A stretch of 12,139 bases of DNA from Clostridia bacterium (GTDB lineage Bacteria; Bacillota_A; Clostridia; Oscillospirales; Acutalibacteraceae). Shown here one piece after another: positions 1 through 5,314 of this stretch (position 1 is the stretch's first letter; the number at the start of each line of letters is the position of its first letter). The position numbers were made by a program, and so were the translations under genes. A model generated the notes under the pieces. It had not been told where the DNA came from. It ran no database searches and worked only from the letters and a program-made list of their open reading frames with translations. The stretch spans positions 1-12,139 of the forward strand of contig JAFYOA010000072.1 in the NCBI GenBank assembly GCA_017547865.1, given 5' to 3'.

Positions 1-158
1 CCGCCGAAAAAGACGGAACAAAGCTGCGCCTTTCGCCGGAAACCAAAGCCAAAACCGCTCGTTGGCTGAAAATTGCCGGTATTGCGGCTGCCGTGGTGCT
101 GGCGGTGGATTTTACCTCTCTGCTGGTGTGTGTGTTTCTGTTCGGCCTGCCGGGATAA
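1..158 (+). CDS. C-terminal end of an unknown membrane protein (5' truncated)
   Basis: This open frame enters from the left edge (first full codon at 3) and stops at TAA 156-158. The visible 51 residues are a charged, lysine-rich stretch followed by one strongly hydrophobic helix (about IAGIAAAVVLAVDFTSLLV) and a short tail ending FGLPG. That layout suits a single-pass or last-helix membrane protein with a cytoplasmic basic region just before the helix. The family cannot be named from so short a piece. No hairpin terminator is visible after the stop, only a T-rich run at 161-170, and the mntP promoter starts within 20 bases of the stop. The steady codon usage and clean stop support it as a real gene end. 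Confidence 0.6.
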   Translation, partial: AEKDGTKLRLSPETKAKTARWLKIAGIAAAVVLAVDFTSLLVCVFLFGLPG

Positions 159-173
159 CATTGTTTTTTCCCC

Positions 174-202
174 TTGACAAGTGCGGTAAAATATGGTTAA
201 AT
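174..202 (+). promoter_or_regulatory. Promoter of the Mn2+ riboswitch-mntP unit
   Basis: A perfect -35 box TTGACA (174-179) is followed after 17 bases by TTAAAT (197-202). The -10 match is only 4 of 6, but a TG at 194-195 makes it an extended -10 element. Transcription would begin near 208-210, right at the 5' edge of the aptamer, as expected for a riboswitch. Confidence 0.7.
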
Positions 203-204
203 GA

Positions 205-326
205 ACGGGTATGAGGGAGTAGCGAGCGCGGATACGCGTAGCAAGTCAACATACTGGCCGCTGGCCTGGCTTGTTTTTAATCGCGAGACTCATGTGTAGT
301 TGCGCTATGCATGGAGTCTGCCCTTT
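205..326 (+). promoter_or_regulatory. yybP-ykoY manganese riboswitch aptamer
   Basis: Three signatures of the yybP-ykoY family occur in order and at normal spacing. These are GGGAGTAGC (215-223), AGTCAACATACTGG (244-257) and GCGAGACT (283-290), followed by the 3' TATGC element (306-310). Members of this family bind Mn2+ where the GGGAGTAGC loop meets the loop carrying GCGAGAC, and they commonly switch on mntP-type exporters when Mn2+ is high. The exact ends are estimates. A terminator hairpin (341-366) lies between aptamer and gene, which suits transcriptional control. The core strand GAGACTCA (285-292) is fully complementary to 334-341, so an alternative fold that dismantles the binding core is possible. 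Identity is near certain; the switching details are inferred. Confidence 0.92.
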
Positions 327-340
327 TTTAAGCTGAGTCT

Positions 341-383
341 CCGGGTATGGCATGCGCTGTACCCGGTTATTTTTTATTATTTT
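341..383 (+). terminator. Intrinsic terminator of the riboswitch expression platform
   Basis: CCGGGTA (341-347) pairs perfectly with TACCCGG (360-366), and a T-rich tract runs from 367 to 383, ending just before the ribosome site GGAGG (384-388). Placed between aptamer and mntP, it would stop transcription unless the riboswitch prevents it. The sequence CGGGTATG at the 5' side of the hairpin (342-349) is repeated exactly at the 5' edge of the aptamer (206-213), so the 3' arm could pair with either copy. Confidence 0.8.
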
Positions 384-396
384 GGAGGAACAAACG

Positions 397-984
397 ATGC
401 AGCTTGGATTTATCTTCTTTTTCAACAACATTTTGCTGGGCGTGGGCCTGGCGATGGACGCCTTCTCGGTCTCTTTGGCAAACGGGCTGAACGAACCCTG
501 CATGAAGACCCGCAAAATGGCCGGTGTGGCCGGGTTGTTCGCACTGTTTCAGGCGGCAATGCCCATGCTGGGGTGGATTTGCGTGCACACGGTGGTGCAG
601 TATTTCAACGCCTTTGAAAAACTGATTCCCTGGATCGCGCTGCTGCTGCTGTGCTATATTGGCGGCAAAATGCTGTGGGACAGCCTGAAATGCCCCTGCG
701 AATGCGAAGAATGCCCTGGTGTGGGGCTGAAAGCTCTGCTGGTGCAGGGCGTGGCCACGTCCATCGATGCACTTTCGGTTGGCTTTACCATTGCGGAGTA
801 CAATGTGTGGGAAGCCCTGCTGGCGGTGGCGCTGATTGGCGGCGTGACGTTCTTTATTTGCTTTGCGGGCTTGTTTATTGGCAAAAAGGCCGGCACCAAA
901 CTGGCGGGCAAGGCCGGTATTCTGGGCGGCGTAATTCTCATTATCATCGGCATAGAGATTTTTGTAACCGGGCTGATGGGTTAA
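397..984 (+). CDS. mntP: Manganese efflux pump MntP
   Basis: This 195-residue membrane protein is the expected MntP (YebN) size, about six helices. It exports Mn2+ and protects against manganese overload. The two homologous halves each carry the family's Asp-containing helix: GLAMDAFSVSLANG (residues 17-30, Asp21) and GVATSIDALSVGF (118-130, Asp124). ATG 397 is chosen because GGAGG (384-388) lies 8 bases upstream; the frame is open from 352 but has no other good start, and 352 would lie inside the terminator. It is controlled by the Mn2+ riboswitch directly upstream and closed by its own terminator. An oddity is a cysteine cluster in the hydrophilic loop between the halves (Cys99, Cys101, Cys103, Cys106), which I do not remember from well-studied MntP proteins and which could bind metal. 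Confidence 0.95.
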   Translation: MQLGFIFFFNNILLGVGLAMDAFSVSLANGLNEPCMKTRKMAGVAGLFALFQAAMPMLGWICVHTVVQYFNAFEKLIPWIALLLLCYIGGKMLWDSLKCPCECEECPGVGLKALLVQGVATSIDALSVGFTIAEYNVWEALLAVALIGGVTFFICFAGLFIGKKAGTKLAGKAGILGGVILIIIGIEIFVTGLMG

Positions 985-995
985 AAAGATGGAAA

Positions 996-1028
996 AGCAT
1001 GGCAGAATTTTCTGCTGTGCTTTTTTTT
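996..1028 (+). terminator. mntP terminator
   Basis: A 12-base stem begins with AGCATGGCAGAA (996-1007) and returns with TTCTGCTGTGCT (1010-1021), using two G-U pairs. A run of eight T (1021-1028) follows. It starts 12 bases after the mntP stop codon. Confidence 0.85.
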
Positions 1029-1066
1029 ATAAAAAACGCAACCGGCGGGCAAAAAACCGTACTTAT

Positions 1067-1128
1067 GGGGTGAAAGGCCCTTTCAACGGCGACTGATCAC
1101 CGCCGAAGCGCGCGCAGCTTTTCACCCC
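1067..1128 (+). promoter_or_regulatory. Folded region upstream of the ECF sigma gene
   Basis: GGGGTGAAAGGC (1067-1078) can pair with GCTTTTCACCCC (1117-1128) over 12 positions with one G-U. It encloses a smaller hairpin, CGGCG (1087-1091) with CGCCG (1101-1105). A competing local hairpin, TGAAAGG (1071-1077) with CCTTTCA (1079-1085), uses the same bases, so two folds exclude each other. It lies about 100 bases ahead of the sigma gene and may be a leader RNA element. No known riboswitch consensus was recognised, and no convincing promoter for this operon could be placed between 1029 and 1226. Confidence 0.4.
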
Positions 1129-1212
1129 GCGCACAGGATGCGCACAAGCGAGTTAATGGACAGCATTTTTTCATGGGATACCCCCGCAATTCCCCGTAAG
1201 AACAACCACCCG

Positions 1213-1229
1213 AAGGAGGTGAACAGATT
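1213..1229 (+). promoter_or_regulatory. Strong Shine-Dalgarno fixing an ATT start
   Basis: AAGGAGGTG (1213-1221) is a near-ideal ribosome site. Seven bases after its GGAGG comes ATT (1227-1229), in frame with the sigma gene. An in-frame stop (TAA 1197-1199) lies upstream, and no ATG, GTG or TTG occurs in this frame until ATG 1251, which is 31 bases from the GGAGG and has no site of its own. Confidence 0.7.
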
Positions 1230-1781
1230 GAGGATACCCGCATAATAGCCATGTACCAAAACCGGGACGAGCACGCCATAGAGGAAACCGCCGCCAAATT
1301 TGGCAGGCTGTGCCTTAAAGTGGCAAACAACCTGCTTGCCAACCCGGAAGACGCCAACGAGTGCGTGAACGACACATACCTTGCGGTGTGGAACGCCATT
1401 CCCCCGGCAGAACCGGAGAACCTGACGGCGTTTGTGTGCCGAATAACACGCAACCTGGCGCTGAAACGGCTGGAAACAGCCAATGCGGCCAAGCGAACGG
1501 CCGAAGGCGAAATTTCTTTGCACGAACTGGAAGAAATACTGCCGGATACCAGCGTAGACCCCCACACGGGAGACGATGAACTTGGCAGGCAGATCAATGC
1601 GTTTTTGCTAACAGAAAAACCCAGCGCCCGCAATGTGTTTATACGCAAATACTGGTTTTTCGATTCTGTAAGCGAAATAGCCCGGCGCTACGGCTACAGC
1701 GAAAACAAAGTAAAATCCATACTGTTCCGCACAAGAAACAAACTAAAAATTTACTTGAAAAAGGAAGGTTTTGACATATGA
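1227..1781 (+). CDS. ECF-type RNA polymerase sigma factor
   Basis: A 184-residue protein (counted from ATT 1227) with the two-domain ECF layout. Region 2 is at about 25-90, with ECVNDTYLAVWNAIPP and FVCRITRNLALKRL; region 4 is at about 125-178, with a helix-turn-helix SEIARRYGYSENKVKSILFR. It directs RNA polymerase to a small extracytoplasmic-stress regulon. Clostridia relatives typically begin Met-Glu-Asp-x-x-Ile-Ile-x-x-Tyr, and here Glu-Asp-Thr-Arg-Ile-Ile-Ala-Met-Tyr follows directly on the ATT codon, which is why ATT is preferred over ATG 1251 (176 residues). The stop overlaps the next ATG by 4 bases (ATGA, 1778-1781), so the two are translationally coupled, the usual sigma/anti-sigma arrangement. 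The sigma call is firm; the start codon is inferred and the regulon is unknown. Confidence 0.9.
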   Translation: MEDTRIIAMYQNRDEHAIEETAAKFGRLCLKVANNLLANPEDANECVNDTYLAVWNAIPPAEPENLTAFVCRITRNLALKRLETANAAKRTAEGEISLHELEEILPDTSVDPHTGDDELGRQINAFLLTEKPSARNVFIRKYWFFDSVSEIARRYGYSENKVKSILFRTRNKLKIYLKKEGFDI

Positions 1782-2296
1782 CAACCCCTAAAATAGCCAA
1801 AGCAATGGAATACCTGGACGACGAGCTGATTGCGGCGGCGGCAGAAGAACAGGCCGCCCCCCGCCTGCTGACCAAAAAGAAAGTGCTGGCCCTGCTGGCC
1901 GCGTGCCTGCTTTTGGTGGGTACCTTTGCTATGATGGGTATGGAAGCAAAACCCGAACTGCCCGACCCCAGAGTGTCTTGGGAAGAGACCATGAAGTATT
2001 GCATCGAACTATATAAAGACGACCCGGAAATGCTTGCTTACTACACCAAATGGTACGAAGTGGGTTATGATGCATTGCAGCCGTACCCGGCCGAATGGTT
2101 TAATGAAGATGAAACGATCAAAGATTTCGTGACAACGGAAATGCTGTATGAAGTATTACATGACAGCCTGTTGTACCAACATCTCATGGAATATCCCGGT
2201 TTGCAGGGGGGAAGAGATCCTAAGGTAACTATTATTATACAGGATAATAAAATTGTTGGTTATGCCACCGAAGCTCTTGGAATTCGTGATCCGTGA
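1778..2296 (+). CDS. Probable anti-sigma factor, single-pass membrane protein
   Basis: This 172-residue protein starts inside the stop codon of the sigma gene, with GGAAGG (1763-1768) as ribosome site. It has a short acidic cytoplasmic part of about 30 residues with EYLDDELIAAAAEE, one transmembrane helix at about 35-54, and an extracellular domain of about 118 residues. The motif D-D/E-x-L-I before the helix recalls small membrane proteins encoded next to ECF sigma factors in Clostridia. It has no HxxxCxxC zinc motif, so it is not a ZAS-type anti-sigma factor. Its likely job is to hold the sigma factor at the membrane until a signal reaches the outer domain. That role is inferred from position and topology; no catalytic motif is visible. 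Confidence 0.65.
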   Translation: MTTPKIAKAMEYLDDELIAAAAEEQAAPRLLTKKKVLALLAACLLLVGTFAMMGMEAKPELPDPRVSWEETMKYCIELYKDDPEMLAYYTKWYEVGYDALQPYPAEWFNEDETIKDFVTTEMLYEVLHDSLLYQHLMEYPGLQGGRDPKVTIIIQDNKIVGYATEALGIRDP

Positions 2297-2335
2297 CAAA
2301 TCCTGCCGGGAAAAAACTTCTCAAAATAGTCTTCA

Positions 2336-2355
2336 ATTGTGCTGATATGCACAAT
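2336..2355 (+). other. Intergenic hairpin before the secreted-protein gene
   Basis: ATTGTGC (2336-2342) pairs perfectly with GCACAAT (2349-2355) around a 6-base loop. It sits between the probable anti-sigma stop and the ribosome site of the next gene. Only a short T run (2364-2367) follows, so it is a weak attenuator or a processing/stability hairpin rather than a full terminator. Confidence 0.4.
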
Positions 2356-2368
2356 AAATTAAATTTTG

Positions 2369-2386
2369 AAAGAAGGTAAACAAACG
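2369..2386 (+). promoter_or_regulatory. Ribosome site pointing to an ACG start
   Basis: AAAGAAGG (2369-2376) is the only Shine-Dalgarno-like sequence near the start of this frame. Seven bases after it is ACG (2384-2386), followed at once by AAA CGC, the Lys-Arg that begins a typical signal peptide. The other in-frame candidate, TTG at 2366, lies upstream of the ribosome site and has no site of its own. Confidence 0.5.
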
Positions 2387-2932
2387 AAACGCACAATCTC
2401 TATCATCTTGGCATTAGTTCTTGCCCTGTCCATGTCTGCAATGGCATTTGCAGACACCGCACCGACCGCAGAAATCCCCGCAGATACCATGCAGGCATTC
2501 ATCGATGACACGCCGGAAGGGTACTATCTGGCCGGTACAAATGTAGTTCCGATCGACGACGAATTCACTGCGTTCGAAGCCGTGTATAAACCTCTCATTG
2601 AGCCCCGGTATTCACTTGTGACCGACTATAAAACGGTATATGTTTATAACGAAATCATTGCCGCAAATGTTGTCCGGAGTCATCTCGAAGGCACTTTTCA
2701 ATACGACGGTGTTACTGCCACGTGCACTAAAGTCCTCGCATCGACAAATGTTCTAAACAATGGTGTGTTCCCCGGATACACCATTGAAATCACACGGCAA
2801 ACCCCAACTCGTAGTGGGAATCATGGATATGTTGACTTGATCTATAATATGTGTGTAGGTAGTGTGGTATATCGAACCATTTCCAACTACAAGCCCACCA
2901 TTGCCTGTGACCCCTACGGCAACGTCTATTAA
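2384..2932 (+). CDS. Small secreted protein of unknown function
   Basis: From ACG 2384 this is a 182-residue protein with a textbook signal peptide: Lys-Arg, then a hydrophobic core (ISIILALVLALSMSAMA), with cleavage expected after AFA at residue 23. The frame stays open to TTG 2366, which would add six residues. The mature part is rich in Thr, Val and Tyr, suggesting beta structure, and has three cysteines and the segment GTFQYDGVTATCT. No enzyme motif is seen. Small exported proteins with a similar GTF-x-Y-x-G-x-x-ATCT segment are, as far as I remember, common in gut Clostridia without known function. Sequence is more A+T-rich than the neighbours, hinting at separate ancestry. Placement behind the sigma/anti-sigma pair suggests a target or sensor partner of that system, which is inference. 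Confidence 0.7.
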   Translation, partial: TKRTISIILALVLALSMSAMAFADTAPTAEIPADTMQAFIDDTPEGYYLAGTNVVPIDDEFTAFEAVYKPLIEPRYSLVTDYKTVYVYNEIIAANVVRSHLEGTFQYDGVTATCTKVLASTNVLNNGVFPGYTIEITRQTPTRSGNHGYVDLIYNMCVGSVVYRTISNYKPTIACDPYGNVY

Positions 2933-2942
2933 TCAGTAGCCA

Positions 2943-2971
2943 AAGGGCGGCGGTTTTTTACCGCCGCCCTT
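2943..2971 (+). other. Very stable intercistronic hairpin
   Basis: AAGGGCGGCGGT (2943-2954) pairs perfectly with ACCGCCGCCCTT (2960-2971) over 12 bases around a five-T loop. It starts 11 bases after the secreted-protein stop. There is no T tract after it, so it is a poor intrinsic terminator. It may protect the 3' end of the upstream message or lower expression of the next gene, whose ribosome site (AGGAG, 2982-2986) is 11 bases further on. Confidence 0.6.
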
Positions 2972-2992
2972 AACCCCATTTAGGAGAACACT

Positions 2993-3874
2993 ATGCAAAA
3001 GCTATTGAAAAACAGAAAAATCCAAATCCTCAGCGCCGCCGTACTGGCTGTGGTTGCCATCTGTACACTGGTGTGGGCGTATCAGCAGGATAAACCCGCG
3101 TATCTGTATACATCCATCAAAGAAGTCCGGGCCACCCCGCCGTTTGAGAACATCTATTGGGGCATGACCATTCCGGAATTCTGCGAAGCCATGGACGTGG
3201 AAGAAAGCGACCTTGTAAAGGCAGAACCTTTCACCTACCTGGATTACATGGGCAGCCACTTCTTGAAATTTGCGGAAGAATTTCATGGTGCTTCTGCAGA
3301 AGATATGCCCATGTACGAACACTACGAAAATCATTTTGACGTGCCGCTGAACCGGGAACTTTTGGGCACCGATCAGTATTTTATGGAAGATAAGCAGCAG
3401 ACCATCCGGGTGACTTTCACCGATGAAACCACATGGAACGGAAAAACCATTCCTCCGCTGCTGTGCCTCATTGTATTTCAGGCACCGGGAGAAGCAAAAC
3501 CCCACCTTTACAACGAATTCTATCAGTTCTACGTAGGTGAGGATGCCCCCTCGAACATCGGCGGCCTTGGCTTTGGCGGCGGCTTGATGGATGGAAATAC
3601 ACATGCACCCGCTCTTCAGCTTTCTAAGATGTATTCCAAAGGGCTGAGCCCGGAAGAAATCGCTTCTTACAACATCACCGCCCGTATGAACAAGGAAGAC
3701 ATTGACAACCTCAAAATCGTGCTTCCCGATTATGAAGCGGTGCGCCCCATAGCCCCGTCTATTTCCAGTAACGAAACCATGAATGAAACGACCTGGGAAG
3801 TGGAGTATGTAACATTTTACCTGGAAGCAGGCTGCCACGCCTACTACGAGTGGTTCTTGAATGAGTTGACATAA
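2993..3874 (+). CDS. Membrane-anchored exported protein of unknown function
   Basis: This 293-residue protein starts at ATG 2993 after AGGAG (2982-2986). It has a short basic N-terminus (MQKLLKNRKIQ), one hydrophobic helix at about 11-30, and an extracytoplasmic domain of about 260 residues. There is no lipobox cysteine, so it is probably an uncleaved signal anchor. The outer domain is rich in aromatic and acidic residues and holds the segment IYWGMTIPEFCEAM (54-67), loosely like the WGMs-x-EEv openings of secreted repeat domains. A glycine-rich loop lies at about 189-201. No family is recognised. It is the last gene of the ECF locus, 60 bases after the secreted protein, and ends just before a strong terminator; a role in the same envelope response is inferred from position only. 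Confidence 0.75.
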   Translation: MQKLLKNRKIQILSAAVLAVVAICTLVWAYQQDKPAYLYTSIKEVRATPPFENIYWGMTIPEFCEAMDVEESDLVKAEPFTYLDYMGSHFLKFAEEFHGASAEDMPMYEHYENHFDVPLNRELLGTDQYFMEDKQQTIRVTFTDETTWNGKTIPPLLCLIVFQAPGEAKPHLYNEFYQFYVGEDAPSNIGGLGFGGGLMDGNTHAPALQLSKMYSKGLSPEEIASYNITARMNKEDIDNLKIVLPDYEAVRPIAPSISSNETMNETTWEVEYVTFYLEAGCHAYYEWFLNELT

Positions 3875-3892
3875 AGCACAGAAGAAGCAGCA

Positions 3893-3925
3893 AAAAGGTT
3901 GCGGGCACATGGCCCGCAGCCTTTT
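3893..3925 (+). terminator. Bidirectional terminator between convergent genes
   Basis: AAAAGG-T-TGCGGGC (3893-3906) pairs with GCCCGCA-G-CCTTTT (3912-3925), a 14-base stem with one T-G wobble and a 5-base loop. The A run on one side and the T run on the other let it serve the ECF locus from the left and the rubredoxin gene from the right. Confidence 0.85.
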
Positions 3926-3931
3926 GCGTAG

Positions 3932-4555
3932 TTAAATCTCTACTTTTTCAAAATCACCTGCACCATGCTTGCACAACGGGCATATGTAGTCTTCCGGCAG
4001 GGGGTCGCCTTCGTAAATATATCCGCAAATTTTGCAGCGCCAGGCCGGTTTTTTCTCTGCCGTGGCGGCAGGGGCCGGGGCCTTTGGCTTGGTGTGCTTG
4101 TGGTAATATGCATAGGTAAGGCTGGGGCTGGTGCCCAGCACATCGGCATCGGTCACCTCTGCCAAAAACATGGTGTGGGTGCCAAGGTCGGTGGTCTCCA
4201 CAATTTTGCAGTTCAGGTAGCCGTTTACATAATCTTTCAGGTGCAGCAGGCTGTTCCTGCCGCGCTCTGTTTGGTAGCTGCCGTCAAATTTCTCCACGTC
4301 CCGCCCACTCTGAAAACCAAACTGCTTGATCAATTCAAACGGCGTGTCTTCTGTAAGCATAGAAACCGTGCATTCCCGCGTTTCCATCATCATGCGGTGG
4401 GTGTAGTTCTTTTTGTTCACCACAATCATCACCCGCAGGGGCGTGTCGGTCACCTGCATCACGGTGTTCACAATGCAGCCGTTGTCTTTGCCGTCGCTCC
4501 GGGCAGAAAGCACATACAGCCCGTAACCCAAATTGAACATGGCGTTTTTATTCAT
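3932..4555 (-). CDS. High-molecular-weight rubredoxin (flavin reductase-rubredoxin fusion)
   Basis: A 207-residue protein of two parts. Residues 1 to about 155 form a flavin reductase-like FMN-binding domain (FNLGYGLYVLSA near the start). Residues 171-207 form a rubredoxin domain with the four iron ligands Cys174, Cys177, Cys192 and Cys195 in the CxxCGYIY and CPLC motifs. An Ala/Pro/Lys linker joins them. Such proteins pass electrons from NAD(P)H through FMN and the iron centre to flavodiiron proteins, which reduce O2 or NO in anaerobes such as Moorella. The flavodiiron partner is not in this window. The start is ATG 4555-4553, with AAGGGGG about 7 bases upstream; an upstream ATG at 4609 would lie before the predicted transcription start. 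Likely cytoplasmic and part of oxidative stress defence. It has its own promoter. Confidence 0.9.
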   Translation of the reverse strand: MNKNAMFNLGYGLYVLSARSDGKDNGCIVNTVMQVTDTPLRVMIVVNKKNYTHRMMMETRECTVSMLTEDTPFELIKQFGFQSGRDVEKFDGSYQTERGRNSLLHLKDYVNGYLNCKIVETTDLGTHTMFLAEVTDADVLGTSPSLTYAYYHKHTKPKAPAPAATAEKKPAWRCKICGYIYEGDPLPEDYICPLCKHGAGDFEKVEI

Positions 4556-4597
4556 GGAAGCAGCCCCCTTAATTTTAAGAATGGTTCCTATATTTTT

Positions 4598-4626
4598 ATT
4601 ATACTCCATTCTTTTCCAAAAATCAA
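4598..4626 (-). promoter_or_regulatory. Promoter of the flavin reductase-rubredoxin gene
   Basis: Read on the minus strand, TTGATT (4626-4621) is followed after 17 bases by a perfect TATAAT (4603-4598). Transcription would begin near 4591, giving a leader of about 35 bases to ATG 4555. The promoter lies just downstream of the sfsA stop, so the rubredoxin gene need not depend on the upstream operon. Confidence 0.75.
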
Positions 4627-4642
4627 CAAAAATTTTTGCAGG

Positions 4643-5314
4643 TTATTGCAGCTGTGGGCAGCTGCGGGCGCACTGCAGGGTGTTTTCGGTTACTTCGCAG
4701 GGCAAAAACAGCACCCGCACCCCGGCCTCTCGTGCCGCGCGCAAAGCCACCGCAAACTCCGGGTGGGTCTGCGTGTTCGGCTGCACTTCCTCTACCCCGG
4801 GCATGGGAATAACAAACGCAACCGCGCAGTGCCAGCCGTTTTGGGCGGCGCGTGCCAGTTCTTCCAAATGTTTTACGCCGCGCAGGGTAGGTGCATCCGG
4901 AAAATACCCCACGCCGTCGATTTCCAGCGTGCAGCCTTTCACTTCCAGCAGCCAGCGTTCTTCGCCGCGCTCCATGTAAAAATCCACGCGCGAACCGCCA
5001 AAAGTGTACTCCGGCCGAATCACATCGAAATTTTGGCTGCGCAGCCATTCCGCCGCCACTTTGTTGGGCGCCTGGCTGTCTATGTTCACCCAGCCCAGGC
5101 CGGGCTTGTATACAGAAATAAGATCGAATTTGGTTTTGCGCTTGGGGTCGTCGCTGCGCTGCAGGGTCACTTCTGCGCCGGGCAGCAGCAATTCTTTGCA
5201 GCGGCCGGTGTTTTTTACGTGCACGGTTTCCAGCGTGTTCTCCACCCAAACCTTGGCAATAAAGCGGTTTGGGCGGCTTTCAAACACGCCTGTGCAGGTG
5301 TTTTCGTACATCAT
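4643..5314 (-). CDS. sfsA: SfsA family protein (DNA/RNA nuclease fold)
   Basis: This 223-residue protein is close to the usual SfsA length. Recognisable SfsA blocks in order are RFIAKV near the start, HVKNTGRCKELLLPGAEV (32-49), GSRVDFYM followed by WLLEVKG (a PD-(D/E)XK-like Asp, Glu-x-Lys core), and FPDAPTLRGVKHLEEL. SfsA was named for stimulating maltose use in E. coli and is classed as a nucleic acid-binding nuclease-like protein; its cellular job is still unclear. The start ATG (5314-5312) overlaps the stop of the upstream sugar kinase by 4 bases (ATGA), so the two are coupled. A second ATG follows at once. The last codons lie in a perfect inverted repeat (4648-4654 with 4659-4665), which may help termination. 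Confidence 0.92.
   Translation of the reverse strand: MMYENTCTGVFESRPNRFIAKVWVENTLETVHVKNTGRCKELLLPGAEVTLQRSDDPKRKTKFDLISVYKPGLGWVNIDSQAPNKVAAEWLRSQNFDVIRPEYTFGGSRVDFYMERGEERWLLEVKGCTLEIDGVGYFPDAPTLRGVKHLEELARAAQNGWHCAVAFVIPMPGVEEVQPNTQTHPEFAVALRAAREAGVRVLFLPCEVTENTLQCARSCPQLQ

Noticed and set aside
3002..3910. A 302-residue open frame antisense to the membrane-anchored protein gene
   Set aside because: The plus-strand gene has a ribosome site, signal anchor and operon context. The antisense product is His/Phe/Cys-rich without any family motif, and its start lies inside the terminator.
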